A stretch of 64,000 nt of DNA from an uncultured Marinobacter sp. (GCF_946886895.1 NZ_CAMPJO010000011.1:40860-104859), one strand, 5' to 3'. Positions 43,878 to 54,613 are shown, counted from the first letter of the stretch. Numbers and translations are program-made. Notes: generated from the sequence alone by a model not told the origin.

Positions 43878-44800
43878 CGCTGGACAACCTCCCTATCCGG
43901 CAGGCCTGCACTCCAGGCTGGCAGACAGCGGCTGTCCAGCTCACCGTCCACGCCCAGAGCACGCCAGTCGAGGGTTTCGATGCCCGCCGCCAGGTAGGAC
44001 GACAGCATGGAGGCCAACGGCAGTGCGCTGTCCCGGCACACAAGCTGAATCCGGGCCGGCGGCGCCTGGCCAAGCTGGCTTTCGTAATAGTCTAGTGACC
44101 GCTGAATTTCCAGCGCCAGGGACTGTACCGCGTTCTCCTGCTCCGCTGCATCCTGGAGATCACCCGACGTCACATCAAGCCGTCGTGACAGGTACAGAGT
44201 CTGGTCGCGACAAATGACCATGTGTCCGTAATGTTCCTTCAAATGCACCAGGGTGGCACCACGCCGGCTCTCATCCAGCCGGCAAACCAGGTTTCTCAGG
44301 GCCAGCTCGGCAATATCAATACGAGCCAGTGCCAGGCCAGCGTTGCCAACCAGGTCGATCAGTTCGCGCACCAGGGATTTTCGGGCAGCCACCACATTCA
44401 CCAACACGCCCCGCCCACGAGAGGCATCGGCGGGAAAGGGAAACACGTCAGACACGGCGTCGGTGGGACTGAAGTCGAGGAAGTCCTTGAGCTTCCATTT
44501 CAGGGCATCGGCCAGCTCGGTCTCTTCAACGCCTTCCGGGCGTTCCATCTGAAAGACCTGATACTGATCCAGCGGCAGAACCAGGGTGGTGGCTGCACCA
44601 GCCCAGCCATGCTCGGTGACCAGCGACTGCAGGACAGCCAGGCGTTTGGCAGGAAGGCAATCGGCAAACCCTGCACGGGCCGGCTCAGCACCGGCAGACC
44701 AGGCGATGCCATCCGGACGGATCTCCAGACAGACACGGGGACGCTGTCCGGTGCGCCGAAAAAGTCCGGTTAGCGTCTTGATCATCGAACGTCTTGCCAT
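43874..44800 (-). CDS. mshI: MSHA biogenesis protein MshI (PilM-like)
   Basis: 308 residues with an actin-like ATPase (PilM/GspL cytoplasmic) fold. VCLEIRPDGIAW near residue 24, FQMERPEGVEETELADALKWKLKDF and a later CRLDESRRGATLVHL segment are visible. It is soluble and probably held at the membrane by the PilN-like partner encoded next. First gene of the MSHA operon. An alternative ATG lies five codons in. Its promoter should lie in the 210-bp AT-rich gap after ssb; no csrD/mshH gene lies upstream, unlike in Vibrio. Confidence 0.86.
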   Translation of the reverse strand: MARRSMIKTLTGLFRRTGQRPRVCLEIRPDGIAWSAGAEPARAGFADCLPAKRLAVLQSLVTEHGWAGAATTLVLPLDQYQVFQMERPEGVEETELADALKWKLKDFLDFSPTDAVSDVFPFPADASRGRGVLVNVVAARKSLVRELIDLVGNAGLALARIDIAELALRNLVCRLDESRRGATLVHLKEHYGHMVICRDQTLYLSRRLDVTSGDLQDAAEQENAVQSLALEIQRSLDYYESQLGQAPPARIQLVCRDSALPLASMLSSYLAAGIETLDWRALGVDGELDSRCLPAWSAGLPDREVVQR

Positions 44801-45010
44801 GGAGCTCGTTATTGTTGGTTTAAAATAACTCGCCGGTTCTAAAACACCAGATCGGCCAAAAAACAGTCTATTTTTACATTGGCTTACATGATAGATGAGA
44901 AAGCAAACGTAACTCTACGCTTTTCGATTGATTTCACTACTTTTTGCATGGCGTTAACAAAAAAGCCCCTGCATCAGCAGAGGCTTTCCGGGGTCCGGCT
45001 TGCGTGCCGG
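44801..45010. other. Intergenic region between ssb and mshI
   Basis: 210 bp, AT-rich, with no coding potential seen. It contains the ssb terminator (44959-44987) and must contain the msh operon promoter on the minus strand. A TATCAT hexamer is visible around 44888-44893, without a good -35. Confidence 0.5.
44959..44987 (-). terminator. Rho-independent terminator of ssb
   Basis: AAAGCC/GGCTTT and CTGC/GCAG pair, with one internal mismatch and an ATCA loop. The T-run follows on the minus strand, 24 bp after the ssb stop. Confidence 0.85.
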
Positions 45011-45541
45011 CTAAAAAGGTATGTCGTCATCAAAATCATCAACCGGTTCCGGCATGCTACCACCCTGAGAAGGCTGGCTATACCCGCCGGACGGCTGCTG
45101 GGGCGGCGGGTTGTTCTGCTGCCCGCCCTGGGCGCTATAGTCTGGCTGCTGCGGGCGGCCTGCGGGGGCACCCTGGCTAGCGCCACCTTCCGCACCACGG
45201 CTGTCGAGCATCTGCATCTGACCGTTGATATCCACCACCACCTCGGTGGTGTAAACATCCTGGCCTTCCTTGTTCTGCCATTTACGCGTCTGCAGCTTGC
45301 CCTCAATGTAGACCTTTGAGCCCTTGCGCAGGTACTGGCCGGCAACTTCTGCAATCTTGCCGAACATCACGATCCGGTGCCATTCGGTTTTCGGCACCAG
45401 CTGGCCGGTCTGACGATCCTTGTAGCTCTCGTCTGTCGCGAGATTCAGATTCACCACGGCATTGCCGTTGGGAGTATAGCGGGTATCCGGGTCCTGCCCC
45501 AGATTGCCGATAAGTATGACCTTGTTTACGCCTCGTGCCAT
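45011..45541 (-). CDS. ssb: Single-stranded DNA-binding protein
   Basis: 176 residues. The N-terminal OB fold ([25 protein letters not shown]... and [28 protein letters not shown]) covers about residues 1-110. A Gly/Gln/Pro-rich disordered linker follows, then the acidic tip DDFDDDIPF that recruits replication and repair proteins. It binds ssDNA as a tetramer. In E. coli ssb and uvrA are adjacent and divergent; here an MFS gene sits between them, as in Pseudomonas. No convincing LexA box was seen before it. Confidence 0.97.
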   Translation of the reverse strand: MARGVNKVILIGNLGQDPDTRYTPNGNAVVNLNLATDESYKDRQTGQLVPKTEWHRIVMFGKIAEVAGQYLRKGSKVYIEGKLQTRKWQNKEGQDVYTTEVVVDINGQMQMLDSRGAEGGASQGAPAGRPQQPDYSAQGGQQNNPPPQQPSGGYSQPSQGGSMPEPVDDFDDDIPF

Positions 45542-45599
45542 GTTCTGCTCCTGACTCTGTTTTCAGGGACAACCCGCACTCCCTGCGGGCTTCCGGATT

Positions 45600-46970
45600 T
45601 CAAGATTTGCTACCGTGCCGGACAAACGTAAAGTCCGCAAGTAACGCTTCATTAAACTGCTGACGATCCACCTTAAGATAGGCGGTGGCAGCCCCTTCCA
45701 CAATCACCACATCCTGCACGCCCGGCAGGCGGCGAAGGCTATCATCGATGTCATCGTACTGATCGCTCACCGCTTTGCGTAACTCTACCACGAAACTTGT
45801 CGTGTAGCCCGGCGCCGGCATCGTTAATGCCACCAGGAACCAGAGCACCAGCACCGCAACCATCAACCACAACACGCCGTGTGCCCCAACCCACTCCAGC
45901 AGGACGCCTCCCAGAGCACCGCCCAAGAATGCCCCCAGGAACTGTGACGTCGAATACGCCCCCATGGCCGTACCCTTGCTGGCCGGTGGCGCTTCCTTGC
46001 TGATCAGTGAGGGTAAGCTGGCCTCCAGCAGGTTGAACGCCATAAAAAAGAAGAACAACCCGGCCCAGGCCGCCACCAGGTTGACACTTACTTCAGCCAG
46101 CCCCGCGGTGGCCAGCGCCATAAGTGCAATTGCGCCGCACAGCACCGGCTTCATTTTGCGCTTTTTTTCGCCAATGATGATAAAGGGCACCATGGCAAAA
46201 AATGAGGTGACCATCACGCTCAGGTAAAACCACCAATGGGACTGGCTGGCCAGCCCCAACTGGTCCTGAAGCATGGACGGAAAGACCAGGAACAGTGCCG
46301 TTAACACCAGGTGGAGTGAAAATATTCCCACATCCAGCCGCAGCAACCGGCCATCCGTCAGCACCCGGCTCAGCATGGCCCGGGTAGGTTGGGTGTCGGC
46401 ACTGGTCTTGTGCTGGTGCGGCGTCGGCACGACCCAGTGGACAATGACCAGCGCGAGTACCGCGAGCGCGGCGGTCACATAGAAAAGGCCGGCGAGCCCC
46501 CAGACCGACCCGAGCAAGGGCCCAAGCACCAGGGACAGGGAAAATGACAGGCCAATGGACATTCCGACCGTCGCCATCGCCTTGGTGCGTTCCTGCTCCC
46601 GGGTCAGATCGCTGAGCAGCGCCATCAGTACACTGGCAATCGCGCCAGCACCCTGAAGAATCCGACCGGCGATGACGACGTATATGGAATCGGTGGATGC
46701 GGCCAGCAGACTGCCGGCGGCGAACAGGATGAGGCCAATCGTGATCATGCGTTTGCGCCCGACCCGGTCCGAGAGCATGCCAAACGGGATCTGCAACAGG
46801 GCCTGACTGAGCCCGTAGGCACCGATGGCAACCCCGAGCAAGGCCGGTGTCGCCCCCTGGAGCTCTCCCCCGAGCAGCATGAAAACCGGCATTACCATGA
46901 ACAGGCCGAGCATCCGCACGGCATAGACGGATGCCAGGGCCGACACAGAGCGTTTTTCCAGCGCATTCAT
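45600..46970 (-). CDS. YajR-like MFS transporter with C-terminal ferredoxin-like (YAM) domain
   Basis: About 456 residues from the ATG at 46970 (MNALEKRSVSALASVYAVRMLGLFMVMPVF); an upstream extension of 40 residues is Cys/Pro-rich and unlikely. Twelve transmembrane helices are visible, with the MFS motif A between helices 2 and 3 (GMLSDRVGRKRMI). After helix 12 comes a ~70-residue soluble domain (VVELRKAVSDQYDDIDDSLRRLPGVQDVVIVEG...) that resembles the YAM domain of E. coli YajR. The substrate is unknown; drug or metabolite proton antiport is a guess. It lies between ssb and uvrA, divergent from uvrA. Confidence 0.87.
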   Translation of the reverse strand: MNALEKRSVSALASVYAVRMLGLFMVMPVFMLLGGELQGATPALLGVAIGAYGLSQALLQIPFGMLSDRVGRKRMITIGLILFAAGSLLAASTDSIYVVIAGRILQGAGAIASVLMALLSDLTREQERTKAMATVGMSIGLSFSLSLVLGPLLGSVWGLAGLFYVTAALAVLALVIVHWVVPTPHQHKTSADTQPTRAMLSRVLTDGRLLRLDVGIFSLHLVLTALFLVFPSMLQDQLGLASQSHWWFYLSVMVTSFFAMVPFIIIGEKKRKMKPVLCGAIALMALATAGLAEVSVNLVAAWAGLFFFFMAFNLLEASLPSLISKEAPPASKGTAMGAYSTSQFLGAFLGGALGGVLLEWVGAHGVLWLMVAVLVLWFLVALTMPAPGYTTSFVVELRKAVSDQYDDIDDSLRRLPGVQDVVIVEGAATAYLKVDRQQFNEALLADFTFVRHGSKS

Positions 46971-47119
46971 GCGAGTGGGTACCTCACGGGGTTGAAAGCA
47001 GATCATCTCGAGGGCACATAGCCCCTGAAGGCAGCGCATTGTACCAGAAGGTCGATTGACGGGGGACTGCCCCGGACAGAGGAGCCTCATGCATTTTCGC
47101 CGTGGCGGGCGTAACGCGG

Positions 47120-47125
47120 TATAAT
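47120..47125 (+). promoter_or_regulatory. Candidate -10 element of uvrA
   Basis: A perfect TATAAT hexamer 26 bp before the uvrA ATG. The -35 position (about 47097-47102) is weak, and no LexA dyad (CTGT-N8-ACAG) was seen nearby. Confidence 0.5.
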
Positions 47126-47150
47126 TTTCGTTTTATCCAAGCGAGGTGTT

Positions 47151-49997
47151 ATGGACCATATCCAGATCAAAGGGGCGCGAACCCACAACCTGAAGAACAT
47201 TGACCTGGATATGCCTCGGGACAAGCTGATCGTGATTACCGGCCTGTCTGGTTCCGGCAAATCATCCCTCGCCTTCGATACCCTGTATGCCGAGGGCCAG
47301 CGCCGTTATGTGGAATCCCTGTCTACCTATGCCCGGCAATTCCTGTCCATGATGGAAAAACCGGATGTGGATCATATTGAAGGTCTGTCTCCGGCCATTT
47401 CCATTGAACAGAAGTCGACGTCTCACAACCCCCGGTCTACGGTCGGCACCATTACCGAAATCTACGACTATCTGCGCCTGTTGTTTGCCCGTGCTGGCGA
47501 GCCGAGATGTCCGGACCATGGCCAGCCGCTGGAGGCCCAGACGGTCAGCCAGATGGTGGACCAGGTTCTGGCGATGCCGGAAGACAGCAAGCTGATGATC
47601 CTCGCCCCGGTGATCCGTGACCGCAAGGGCGAACACTTGCAGGTTGTCGACACCATGCGCAGCCAGGGTTTTATCCGGTTACGGGTAGACGGCACGGTAT
47701 ACGACATTGACGACGTTCCGGCGCTGGACAAGAAGCGAAAACACCAGATCGATGTGGTTGTCGACCGCTTCAAGGTCAAGCCCGGCCTGGAACAACGACT
47801 GGCGGAAAGTTTTGAAACCGCACTGTCTCTGGCGGACGGCATCGCCCTGGTCGCGCCCATGAGCGGTGAGGGCCAGCAGCATACCTTCTCGGCACGTTAC
47901 GCCTGCACCCAGTGCGGCTACTCGCTGAGCGAACTGGAGCCCCGGCTGTTCTCATTCAACAACCCGGCCGGCGCCTGCCCCACCTGCGATGGCCTGGGCG
48001 TAAAGCAGTTCTTTGATCCTGATAAAATCGTTCAGCATCCGGAGGCGACGCTTGCCGCCGGTGCGATCAAAGGTTGGGATCGCCGGGCAGTGTATTACTT
48101 CCAGATGCTCGGCAGTGTGGCCGATCATTATGGTGTCGACCTGGAAACACCGTGGATCGATCTTCCGGACACCTTTAAGCAGGTACTGCTGCATGGCTCC
48201 GACGGAGAGGACATTCCCTTTCGCTACGTCAATTCCAGGGGCCATATCATGGAAAAGGCGCACCCATTCGAGGGCATTCTCCCCAACCTTGAGCGCCGTT
48301 ATCGCGAGACCGAGTCCCAGAGCATGCGCGAGGAACTGGCGCGCAACCTCAGCACCCAGCCCTGCAAGGACTGCCAGGGGTCGCGGCTCAGGCGCGGTGC
48401 CCGCCATGTATTCATAGAAGAGCATAACATTTCAGACGTCACCCACCTGCCTGTGGGCGACGCCCATCGCTACTTCCAGACCCTCGCCCTGCCCGGCCGC
48501 AAAGGCGAAATTGCTGAAAAAATACTGAAGGAAGTCCGGCAACGATTACAATTCCTGGTCAATGTCGGCCTGGAGTACCTCACCCTGGAGCGCAGCGCCG
48601 ATACGCTGTCCGGCGGCGAGGCTCAGCGAATCCGGCTGGCAAGCCAGATTGGCGCCGGCCTGGTGGGCGTGATGTACATACTCGATGAGCCATCGATTGG
48701 CCTGCACCAACGGGATAATGACCGGCTGCTGGCGACGCTTACCCACCTCCGGGATCTTGGCAATACCGTGATCGTGGTCGAGCATGACGAGGACGCCATT
48801 CGTGCTGCCGACCATGTGATTGATATCGGCCCGGGCGCTGGCGTCCACGGCGGACACATCATTGCCCAGGGCACCCCACGACAGATCATTGACCACCCGG
48901 ACTCACTGACCGGCCAGTACCTGAACGGCACCCGGGAAATAGCCATTCCTGACGAACGGCACAAGGGAAGCGGCCAAGTACTGACCCTGTCCGGCGCCAC
49001 CGGCAACAACCTCAGGGACGTCACCCTAACCCTGCCCCTTGGCGTCATGACATGCATCACCGGCGTATCCGGATCCGGCAAATCCACCCTGATCAACAGC
49101 ACGCTGTATCCGGTCGCCGCCGCCAAGCTGAACAAGGCAACCAGCCTGAATCACGCGCCCTATCAGTCACTGAAGGGCCTGGACCAGCTGGACAAAGTGA
49201 TCGACATTGACCAGAGCCCCATCGGCCGGACACCCCGCTCCAACCCGGCCACCTATACCGGCCTGTTTACCCCGATCCGGGAACTCTTCGCCGGTACCCA
49301 GGAAGCGCGCTCCCGGGGTTACAAGCCCGGCCGTTTCTCATTTAACGTCAAAGGGGGGCGGTGCGAGGCCTGCCAGGGCGATGGCGTGATCAAGGTAGAG
49401 ATGCACTTCCTGCCGGATGTCTACGTTCCCTGTGACGTCTGCAAGGGCAAGCGTTACAACCGGGAAACGCTGGAAGTCCGATACAAGGGCAAAAACATCA
49501 ACGAAGTCCTGGAAATGACCGTAGAGGAGGGACGGGAGTTCTTCGATGCCGTGCCGTTCATCGCCCGGAAGCTCCAGACCCTGATGGATGTCGGCCTGTC
49601 CTACATTCGCCTGGGCCAGAGCGCCGTCACCCTGTCCGGCGGTGAGGCCCAGAGGGTGAAGCTGGCCAAGGAGCTATCCAAGCGGGACACCGGCCAGACC
49701 CTGTATATCCTGGACGAACCCACCACCGGTCTGCACTTCTACGATATCCAGCAGCTGCTTACGGTGCTGGAGCGCCTGCGCGACCACGGCAACACGATTG
49801 TCGTGATAGAACACAACCTGGACGTAATCAAAACCGCGGACTGGATTGTAGACCTGGGCCCGGAAGGTGGCTCCGGTGGCGGCCAGATTATTGCCGAGGG
49901 GACGCCAGAAGAGGTCGCAGAAAATCCGACGTCACACACCGGAAGGTACCTGAAACTTATGCTGAAAAAGCAGGAGGCGTTAACCGAGAACGCCTGA
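47151..49997 (+). CDS. uvrA: Excinuclease ABC subunit A
   Basis: 948 residues. Two ABC ATPase modules are visible: Walker [10 protein letters not shown] near residue 31 and GVSGSGKST near 638, with signature LSGGEAQR near 487 and 827. Zinc modules are CTQCGY...CPTCDGLG near 252 and CEACQGDG...CDVCKGKR near 738. UvrA dimers scan DNA for helix-distorting damage and load UvrB in nucleotide excision repair. Length and domains are complete. Convergent with the ribosomal alpha operon; the hairpin at 50066 lies between. Confidence 0.98.
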   Translation: MDHIQIKGARTHNLKNIDLDMPRDKLIVITGLSGSGKSSLAFDTLYAEGQRRYVESLSTYARQFLSMMEKPDVDHIEGLSPAISIEQKSTSHNPRSTVGTITEIYDYLRLLFARAGEPRCPDHGQPLEAQTVSQMVDQVLAMPEDSKLMILAPVIRDRKGEHLQVVDTMRSQGFIRLRVDGTVYDIDDVPALDKKRKHQIDVVVDRFKVKPGLEQRLAESFETALSLADGIALVAPMSGEGQQHTFSARYACTQCGYSLSELEPRLFSFNNPAGACPTCDGLGVKQFFDPDKIVQHPEATLAAGAIKGWDRRAVYYFQMLGSVADHYGVDLETPWIDLPDTFKQVLLHGSDGEDIPFRYVNSRGHIMEKAHPFEGILPNLERRYRETESQSMREELARNLSTQPCKDCQGSRLRRGARHVFIEEHNISDVTHLPVGDAHRYFQTLALPGRKGEIAEKILKEVRQRLQFLVNVGLEYLTLERSADTLSGGEAQRIRLASQIGAGLVGVMYILDEPSIGLHQRDNDRLLATLTHLRDLGNTVIVVEHDEDAIRAADHVIDIGPGAGVHGGHIIAQGTPRQIIDHPDSLTGQYLNGTREIAIPDERHKGSGQVLTLSGATGNNLRDVTLTLPLGVMTCITGVSGSGKSTLINSTLYPVAAAKLNKATSLNHAPYQSLKGLDQLDKVIDIDQSPIGRTPRSNPATYTGLFTPIRELFAGTQEARSRGYKPGRFSFNVKGGRCEACQGDGVIKVEMHFLPDVYVPCDVCKGKRYNRETLEVRYKGKNINEVLEMTVEEGREFFDAVPFIARKLQTLMDVGLSYIRLGQSAVTLSGGEAQRVKLAKELSKRDTGQTLYILDEPTTGLHFYDIQQLLTVLERLRDHGNTIVVIEHNLDVIKTADWIVDLGPEGGSGGGQIIAEGTPEEVAENPTSHTGRYLKLMLKKQEALTENA

Positions 49998-50065
49998 CGG
50001 CCCGGGGAGTAGGGGCAGCTCCAACCTGCTGGCATTTTTCCGCGTTCTTCCATGGATTCCATGGC

Positions 50066-50102
50066 AAAAAAAAAGCCGGATACCTCTCGGCATCCGGCTT
50101 TC
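50066..50102 (-). terminator. Terminator of the alpha operon (rplQ end)
   Basis: AAGCCGGAT and ATCCGGCTT form the stem, extended by an inner CC/GG pair. On the minus strand a run of nine T residues follows. It lies 20 bp after the rplQ stop; for uvrA transcripts the downstream T-run is poor. Confidence 0.92.
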
Positions 50103-50121
50103 CTGGAAAGATCCGAAGATT

Positions 50122-50520
50122 TTACTCTTCGTCTTCGTCCACCTCTTCTGCTTCGATATCCAGCGGACGACCTACCAACTCGACAAATGCCATCGGGGCA
50201 TTGTCGCCGGCACGGAAGCCACACTTCAGAATACGAAGGTAACCACCCGGACGCTCATTGTAGCGGGGGCCAAGCTCGTCAAACAGCTTGGCAACCGCCG
50301 CATCGTCACGCAGGCGTGAGAACGCCAGACGACGATTCGCGACCGAATCATTCTTGGAAAGCGTGATCAAAGGCTCAGCTACCCGACGAAGCTCTTTGGC
50401 TTTCGGCAGCGTTGTTTTGATCAGCTCGTGTTCCACCAGTGACGCAGTCATGTTACGGAACATGGCCTTGCGATGCGCACTGGTCCTGCTGAACTTACGA
50501 CCACTCTTACGATGACGCAT
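50122..50520 (-). CDS. rplQ: 50S ribosomal protein L17
   Basis: 132 residues starting [20 protein letters not shown], the conserved bL17 N-terminus. The C-terminus carries an acidic tail ([10 protein letters not shown]) longer than in E. coli. Last gene of the alpha operon, 33 bp after rpoA, followed by a strong terminator. Confidence 0.98.
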   Translation of the reverse strand: MRHRKSGRKFSRTSAHRKAMFRNMTASLVEHELIKTTLPKAKELRRVAEPLITLSKNDSVANRRLAFSRLRDDAAVAKLFDELGPRYNERPGGYLRILKCGFRAGDNAPMAFVELVGRPLDIEAEEVDEDEE

Positions 50521-50553
50521 TGCTCTGATTCCTTACCTTAAACCAATCGGCGA

Positions 50554-51558
50554 TTAACCGCCCAGAACCCGGTCGTCGCCACGAAGGCTAGCCGGCGGCC
50601 AGTTATCAAGACGCATGCCCAGTGACAGACCACGGGACGCAAGTACGTCCTTGATCTCGGTCAGCGACTTTTTACCAAGGTTAGGCGTCTTCAACAGCTC
50701 AACTTCTGTACGCTGAATAAGATCGCCGATGTAGTAAATATTCTCAGCCTTCAAGCAGTTAGCTGAACGCACTGTCAATTCCAGATCATCCACCGGGCGC
50801 AGCAGAATCGGATCAATTTCCTCCTCTTCCTCAACGCGCTCGGGTTCTTTCTCGTGATCGAAATCGACAAACACAGCCAGTTGCTGCTGGAGAATGGTGG
50901 CTGCCCGGCGAATGGCTTCTTCCGGGTCAATAGTGCCATTGGTCTCCAGATCAATAACCAGCTTGTCCAGATCGGTCCGCTGCTCAACCCGTGCACTTTC
51001 CACGGCGTAAGCCACGCGGCGAACCGGGCTGAAGGTTGCATCCAGCTGCAGGCGTCCGATGGCGCGAGTCTCGTCCTCATCAAGGCCGCGCTGGTCTGCG
51101 GGCTCATAGCCCCGACCACGGGCAACCCGGAGGCGCATGTTAAGTTCACCGTTTTCACTGAGGTGACAGATAACATGATCCGGATTGGCAACCTCGACAT
51201 CCTGATCCAGCTTGATATCGCCTGCTGTAACGACGCCCGGACCCTTCTTGCTGAGTGTGAACTCGGCATCGTCACGGCCGCTCATCTTCACGGCGACGCC
51301 CTTGAGATTCAACAGAATCTCAATCACGTCTTCCTGGACACCTTCGATGGCACTGTACTCGTGCAGAACACCATCGATCTGCACTTCTGTTACGGCGCAA
51401 CCCGGCATCGAAGACAAGAGAATACGGCGCAGCGCACTGCCCAGAGTGTGGCCGAAGCCGCGCTCCAGGGGCTCAAGCGTTACCTTGGCACGCGTGGCAC
51501 TGGATTCCTTTACGTCAATGGTACGAGGTGTCAATAACTCATGTACTGAACGCTGCAT
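50554..51558 (-). CDS. rpoA: DNA-directed RNA polymerase subunit alpha
   Basis: 334 residues. The N-terminal domain (dimerisation and beta/beta' contact: [26 protein letters not shown] near residue 30) is followed by an acidic linker and the C-terminal domain ([47 protein letters not shown]) that contacts UP elements and activators. Typical length. In the alpha operon between rpsD and rplQ. Confidence 0.98.
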   Translation of the reverse strand: MQRSVHELLTPRTIDVKESSATRAKVTLEPLERGFGHTLGSALRRILLSSMPGCAVTEVQIDGVLHEYSAIEGVQEDVIEILLNLKGVAVKMSGRDDAEFTLSKKGPGVVTAGDIKLDQDVEVANPDHVICHLSENGELNMRLRVARGRGYEPADQRGLDEDETRAIGRLQLDATFSPVRRVAYAVESARVEQRTDLDKLVIDLETNGTIDPEEAIRRAATILQQQLAVFVDFDHEKEPERVEEEEEIDPILLRPVDDLELTVRSANCLKAENIYYIGDLIQRTEVELLKTPNLGKKSLTEIKDVLASRGLSLGMRLDNWPPASLRGDDRVLGG

Positions 51559-51605
51559 AGACGCCCCTATCTGCTATCGTTGCTACTTACGTTGCAAATC
51601 AGGCT

Positions 51606-52226
51606 TTACTTGGAGTAAAGCTCGACGATGAGGTTCTCATTGATGTCGGCCGGCAGTTCAGTCCGCTCAGGAACCGATCTGTAAACGCCTGACATCTTGT
51701 TGGCGTCGACCTCTACCCAGCTCACCGGTGCACGGCTGGCAGAAAGATCCAGGGCGCCTTTAACACGCAACTGGTTTCTTGCCTTCTCACGCACACTCAC
51801 AACGTCTCCCGGCTTGACCTGGTAGGAAGGAACGTTCACTGCCTTGTCATTAACCAGAATGGCCTTGTGAGACACGAGCTGACGGGACTCAGCACGGGTA
51901 GAACCAAAACCCATGCGATACACAACGTTATCAAGACGGCCTTCCAGCAGTTGCAACAGGTTTTCACCGGTTGCACCCTTGCCACGGGCCGCTTCTTTGT
52001 AATAGTTGCGGAATTGCTTTTCCAGCACGCCGTAGATACGACGAACCTTCTGTTTTTCACGAAGCTGTACGCCGTACTCGGACAGACGACCGCGACGCGC
52101 GCCGTGCATACCTGGCGGAGTCTCGATGTTGCACTTCGAATCGAGCGCGCGAACACCGCTCTTCAGAAAAAGATCTGTCCCTTCACGACGAGACAGCTTG
52201 CACTTCGGGCCTATATAACGAGCCAT
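51606..52226 (-). CDS. rpsD: 30S ribosomal protein S4
   Basis: 206 residues starting [18 protein letters not shown]. The S4 RNA-binding fold is seen around [24 protein letters not shown]4 is a primary 16S binder; in E. coli it represses its own operon by binding the rpsM leader. The palindromic leader/promoter upstream of rpsM here is a possible analogous target. Confidence 0.98.
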   Translation of the reverse strand: MARYIGPKCKLSRREGTDLFLKSGVRALDSKCNIETPPGMHGARRGRLSEYGVQLREKQKVRRIYGVLEKQFRNYYKEAARGKGATGENLLQLLEGRLDNVVYRMGFGSTRAESRQLVSHKAILVNDKAVNVPSYQVKPGDVVSVREKARNQLRVKGALDLSASRAPVSWVEVDANKMSGVYRSVPERTELPADINENLIVELYSK

Positions 52227-52244
52227 ATTTCACTGTCTCCTGTG

Positions 52245-52634
52245 TTAGACGCGGCGCTTTTTGGGCGGACGACAGCCGTTATGGGGAATCGGCGTCACAT
52301 CAGTGATGTTGGTGATCTTGTAGCCGCACGCATTCAGCGCACGAACTGCAGACTCACGTCCGGGCCCAGGACCCTTAACCTCTACGTCCAGGTTTTTAAG
52401 GCCGTATTCAGCAGCCGCATTACCGGCTCTTTCAGCTGCTACCTGCGCAGCAAAAGGTGTACTCTTGCGTGACCCACGGAAACCGGAACCACCGGAGGTG
52501 GCCCAGGACAGGACGTTGCCCTGACGATCTGAAATGGTCACGATAGTGTTGTTGAAGGACGCGTGAATGTGCGCGACGCCATCAACAACCGTCTTTTTCA
52601 CCTTTTTACGGGTACGTGTACCTGGCTTTGCCAT
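52245..52634 (-). CDS. rpsK: 30S ribosomal protein S11
   Basis: 129 residues with [27 protein letters not shown] and the C-terminal [10 protein letters not shown] tail diagnostic of uS11. Located on the 30S platform. Lies 13 bp after rpsM and 18 bp before rpsD. Confidence 0.98.
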   Translation of the reverse strand: MAKPGTRTRKKVKKTVVDGVAHIHASFNNTIVTISDRQGNVLSWATSGGSGFRGSRKSTPFAAQVAAERAGNAAAEYGLKNLDVEVKGPGPGRESAVRALNACGYKITNITDVTPIPHNGCRPPKKRRV

Positions 52635-52647
52635 GTTTGCCTACCTG

Positions 52648-53004
52648 TTACTTACGAATAGGTTTGCGTGGACCTTTACGGGTGCGGGCGTTGGTCTTGG
52701 TGCGCTGGCCACGGACCGGAAGTCCATGACGATGACGCAGACCACGGTGACATCCGAGATCCTTCAAACGCTTGATGTTCATCTGTACTTCACGACGCAG
52801 ATCGCCTTCGACAGACACCTTGCCCACTTCGGCACGAAGTGATTCAAGCTGCTCATCGCTCAGGTCCTTGACCTTGACGTCCGGCTTGACGCCGGTTGCA
52901 TCGCAAAGCTTCTGGGCTGTTGTCTTGCCAACACCAAAAATGTAGGTGAGCGAAACAACAGCATGTTTGTGATCGGGTATATTGACACCGGCTATACGTG
53001 CCAT
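52648..53004 (-). CDS. rpsM: 30S ribosomal protein S13
   Basis: 118 residues from the ATG at 53004 ([26 protein letters not shown]); the frame runs further up to 53097 but through the promoter. The C-terminal [25 protein letters not shown] tail is typical of uS13, in the 30S head. First gene of the alpha operon, behind its own predicted promoter. Confidence 0.98.
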   Translation of the reverse strand: MARIAGVNIPDHKHAVVSLTYIFGVGKTTAQKLCDATGVKPDVKVKDLSDEQLESLRAEVGKVSVEGDLRREVQMNIKRLKDLGCHRGLRHRHGLPVRGQRTKTNARTRKGPRKPIRK

Positions 53005-53066
53005 CCAAATTACTCCGCGTTCAAAGCTTTGCTGTGTGAATTTTCCGCCACTATAAAAGGGCGCGA

Positions 53067-53108
53067 AATAATAGCGCCTGACCCCTGCTGGGGTCAAGCG
53101 CTATTATT
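53067..53108. repeat. 42-bp near-perfect palindrome between rpmJ and rpsM
   Basis: AATAATAGCGC (53067-53077) pairs with GCGCTATTATT (53098-53108), and TGACCCC with GGGGTCA around a four-base loop, with one mismatched pair between the two stems. It overlaps the predicted rpsM promoter and is also placed to act as a hairpin after rpmJ. Confidence 0.85.
53068..53097 (-). promoter_or_regulatory. Predicted sigma-70 promoter of the alpha operon (rpsM)
   Basis: On the minus strand TTGACC (53097-53092), an 18-bp spacer and TATTAT (53073-53068). Predicted start near 53061, with a ~57-base leader to rpsM. Confidence 0.65.
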
Positions 53109-53146
53109 CGTACCCTCTACAATGTCAGTTCTGGATCCTATAAGGA

Positions 53147-53260
53147 TCAGCCCTGGCGCTGTTTGTGGCGAGGCTCCGAGCAAATGACCCGTACCGAGCC
53201 ATTGCGACGAATTACTTTGCAGTTACGGCAAATTTTCTTTACCGAAGCGCGTACTTTCAT
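53147..53260 (-). CDS. rpmJ: 50S ribosomal protein L36
   Basis: 37 codons plus stop: [19 protein letters not shown], then [18 protein letters not shown]. The zinc ligands C-x2-C-x12-C-x4-H are intact (CRNC, C, H), so this is the zinc-containing bL36 form. It lies 30 bp after secY, at the end of the spc operon. Too short to be picked up by length-limited gene calling. Confidence 0.96.
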   Translation of the reverse strand: MKVRASVKKICRNCKVIRRNGSVRVICSEPRHKQRQG

Positions 53261-53290
53261 TGTCGACTCCAGTTTTCAAGGGGAACGGGT

Positions 53291-54613
53291 TTAACCGTTC
53301 CGACCATAGCCCTTGAGATTGGATTTCTTCATCAGCGATTCATACTGATGCGACATCAGGTGCGACTGTACCTGTGCCATAAAATCCATCACCACGACTA
53401 CAACAATCAGCAGTGAGGTACCACCCAGATAGAACGGTACATTCCCGGCGACCATCAGGAACTGAGGAAACAGGGAAACTGCTGCAATGTACATTGCACC
53501 GAACAGCGTCAAGCGGGTCAGCACACCATCAATATATTTGGCAGTCTGATCACCAGGACGGATGCCCGGAATAAACGCGCCAGAGCGCTTGAGGTTATCC
53601 GCAACTTCTTTCGGGTTGTACATCAGAGCTGTATAGAAGAAGCAGAAGAACACCACTGCTGCTGCAAACAGAATAATATACAACGGCTGGCTGGGCGCGA
53701 GTGCTTGCGAGATGTCACTCAGCCATTCCATCCCCTCACCTTGACCAAACCACTGGCCGATCGACGCCGGGAACAGCAGGATGGATGAGGCGAAGATGGG
53801 CGGAATCACACCGGCCATGTTCACCTTCAGGGGCAAGTGGCTGGACTGCTGGGCGAAAACCCGCCGACCCTGTTGCCGCTTGGCATAGTTAATGGTCAGC
53901 CGACGCTGCCCACGCTCCATAAAGACCACGAAGCCAATCACGGCAACCGCCAGTACAGCGATGCCCAGCACGACCAGCAAGCTCATCTCACCGTTCCGCG
54001 CCTGCTCCAGGGTCTGCCCGATTGCGCCCGGCAGACCGGCAACGATACCTGCGAAAATCAGCAGCGATATACCGTTACCAACGCCGCGCTCGGTGATCTG
54101 CTCACCCAGCCACATCATAAAGACCGCACCACTGACGAACGAGACAACCGCCACGAAGTGGAAGCTGAAGCTGTCGTTGAAGGTGACGCCCTGAGATGCC
54201 AGACCGACAGAGATACCAGCGCCCTGAACCAGGGCGAGGATAACCGTACCATACCGCGTGTACTGGCTAATCTTGCGACGACCAGCTTCCCCTTCCTTTT
54301 TCAACTGCTCAAGCTGCGGGCTGACCGCAGTCATGAGCTGCATGATAATCGAGGCAGAGATGTACGGCATGATACCGAGAGCGAAGATACTCATGCGCTC
54401 AAGCGCACCACCGGAAAACATGTTGAACATGCTCAGGATTGTGCCCTGGTTCTGTTCAAACAGTGCCGCCAGGCGGTCGGGGTTAATACCCGGCACCGGG
54501 ATGTGGGCACCGATCCGGTACACCAGCAATGCCAGGAAGACAAACCAGAGCCGCGATCGCAGCTCTGCCAGTCCTTTACCCGCGCCCGCAGGCAATGATG
54601 CGTTCTTGGCCAT
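53291..54613 (-). CDS. secY: Preprotein translocase subunit SecY
   Basis: 440 residues with ten transmembrane segments. The conserved plug/start region ([24 protein letters not shown]), the [15 protein letters not shown] segment and the cytoplasmic loop with [26 protein letters not shown] are present. It forms the protein-conducting channel with SecE and SecG. In its usual place in the spc operon between rplO and rpmJ. Confidence 0.98.
   Translation of the reverse strand: MAKNASLPAGAGKGLAELRSRLWFVFLALLVYRIGAHIPVPGINPDRLAALFEQNQGTILSMFNMFSGGALERMSIFALGIMPYISASIIMQLMTAVSPQLEQLKKEGEAGRRKISQYTRYGTVILALVQGAGISVGLASQGVTFNDSFSFHFVAVVSFVSGAVFMMWLGEQITERGVGNGISLLIFAGIVAGLPGAIGQTLEQARNGEMSLLVVLGIAVLAVAVIGFVVFMERGQRRLTINYAKRQQGRRVFAQQSSHLPLKVNMAGVIPPIFASSILLFPASIGQWFGQGEGMEWLSDISQALAPSQPLYIILFAAAVVFFCFFYTALMYNPKEVADNLKRSGAFIPGIRPGDQTAKYIDGVLTRLTLFGAMYIAAVSLFPQFLMVAGNVPFYLGGTSLLIVVVVVMDFMAQVQSHLMSHQYESLMKKSNLKGYGRNG

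Noticed and set aside
45550..45575. LexA-like CTGT-N8-ACAA just upstream of ssb
   Set aside because: One half-site base is wrong and the centre is GC-rich, not the alternating AT of SOS boxes.
45573..45589. CCCGCA/TGCGGG hairpin between the MFS gene and ssb
   Set aside because: No T-run on the transcribed strand, so not called as a terminator.
50050..50064. 15-bp palindrome CCATGGA-N-TCCATGG after uvrA
   Set aside because: Short, no T-run, and within reach of chance; the adjacent GC hairpin is the real terminator.
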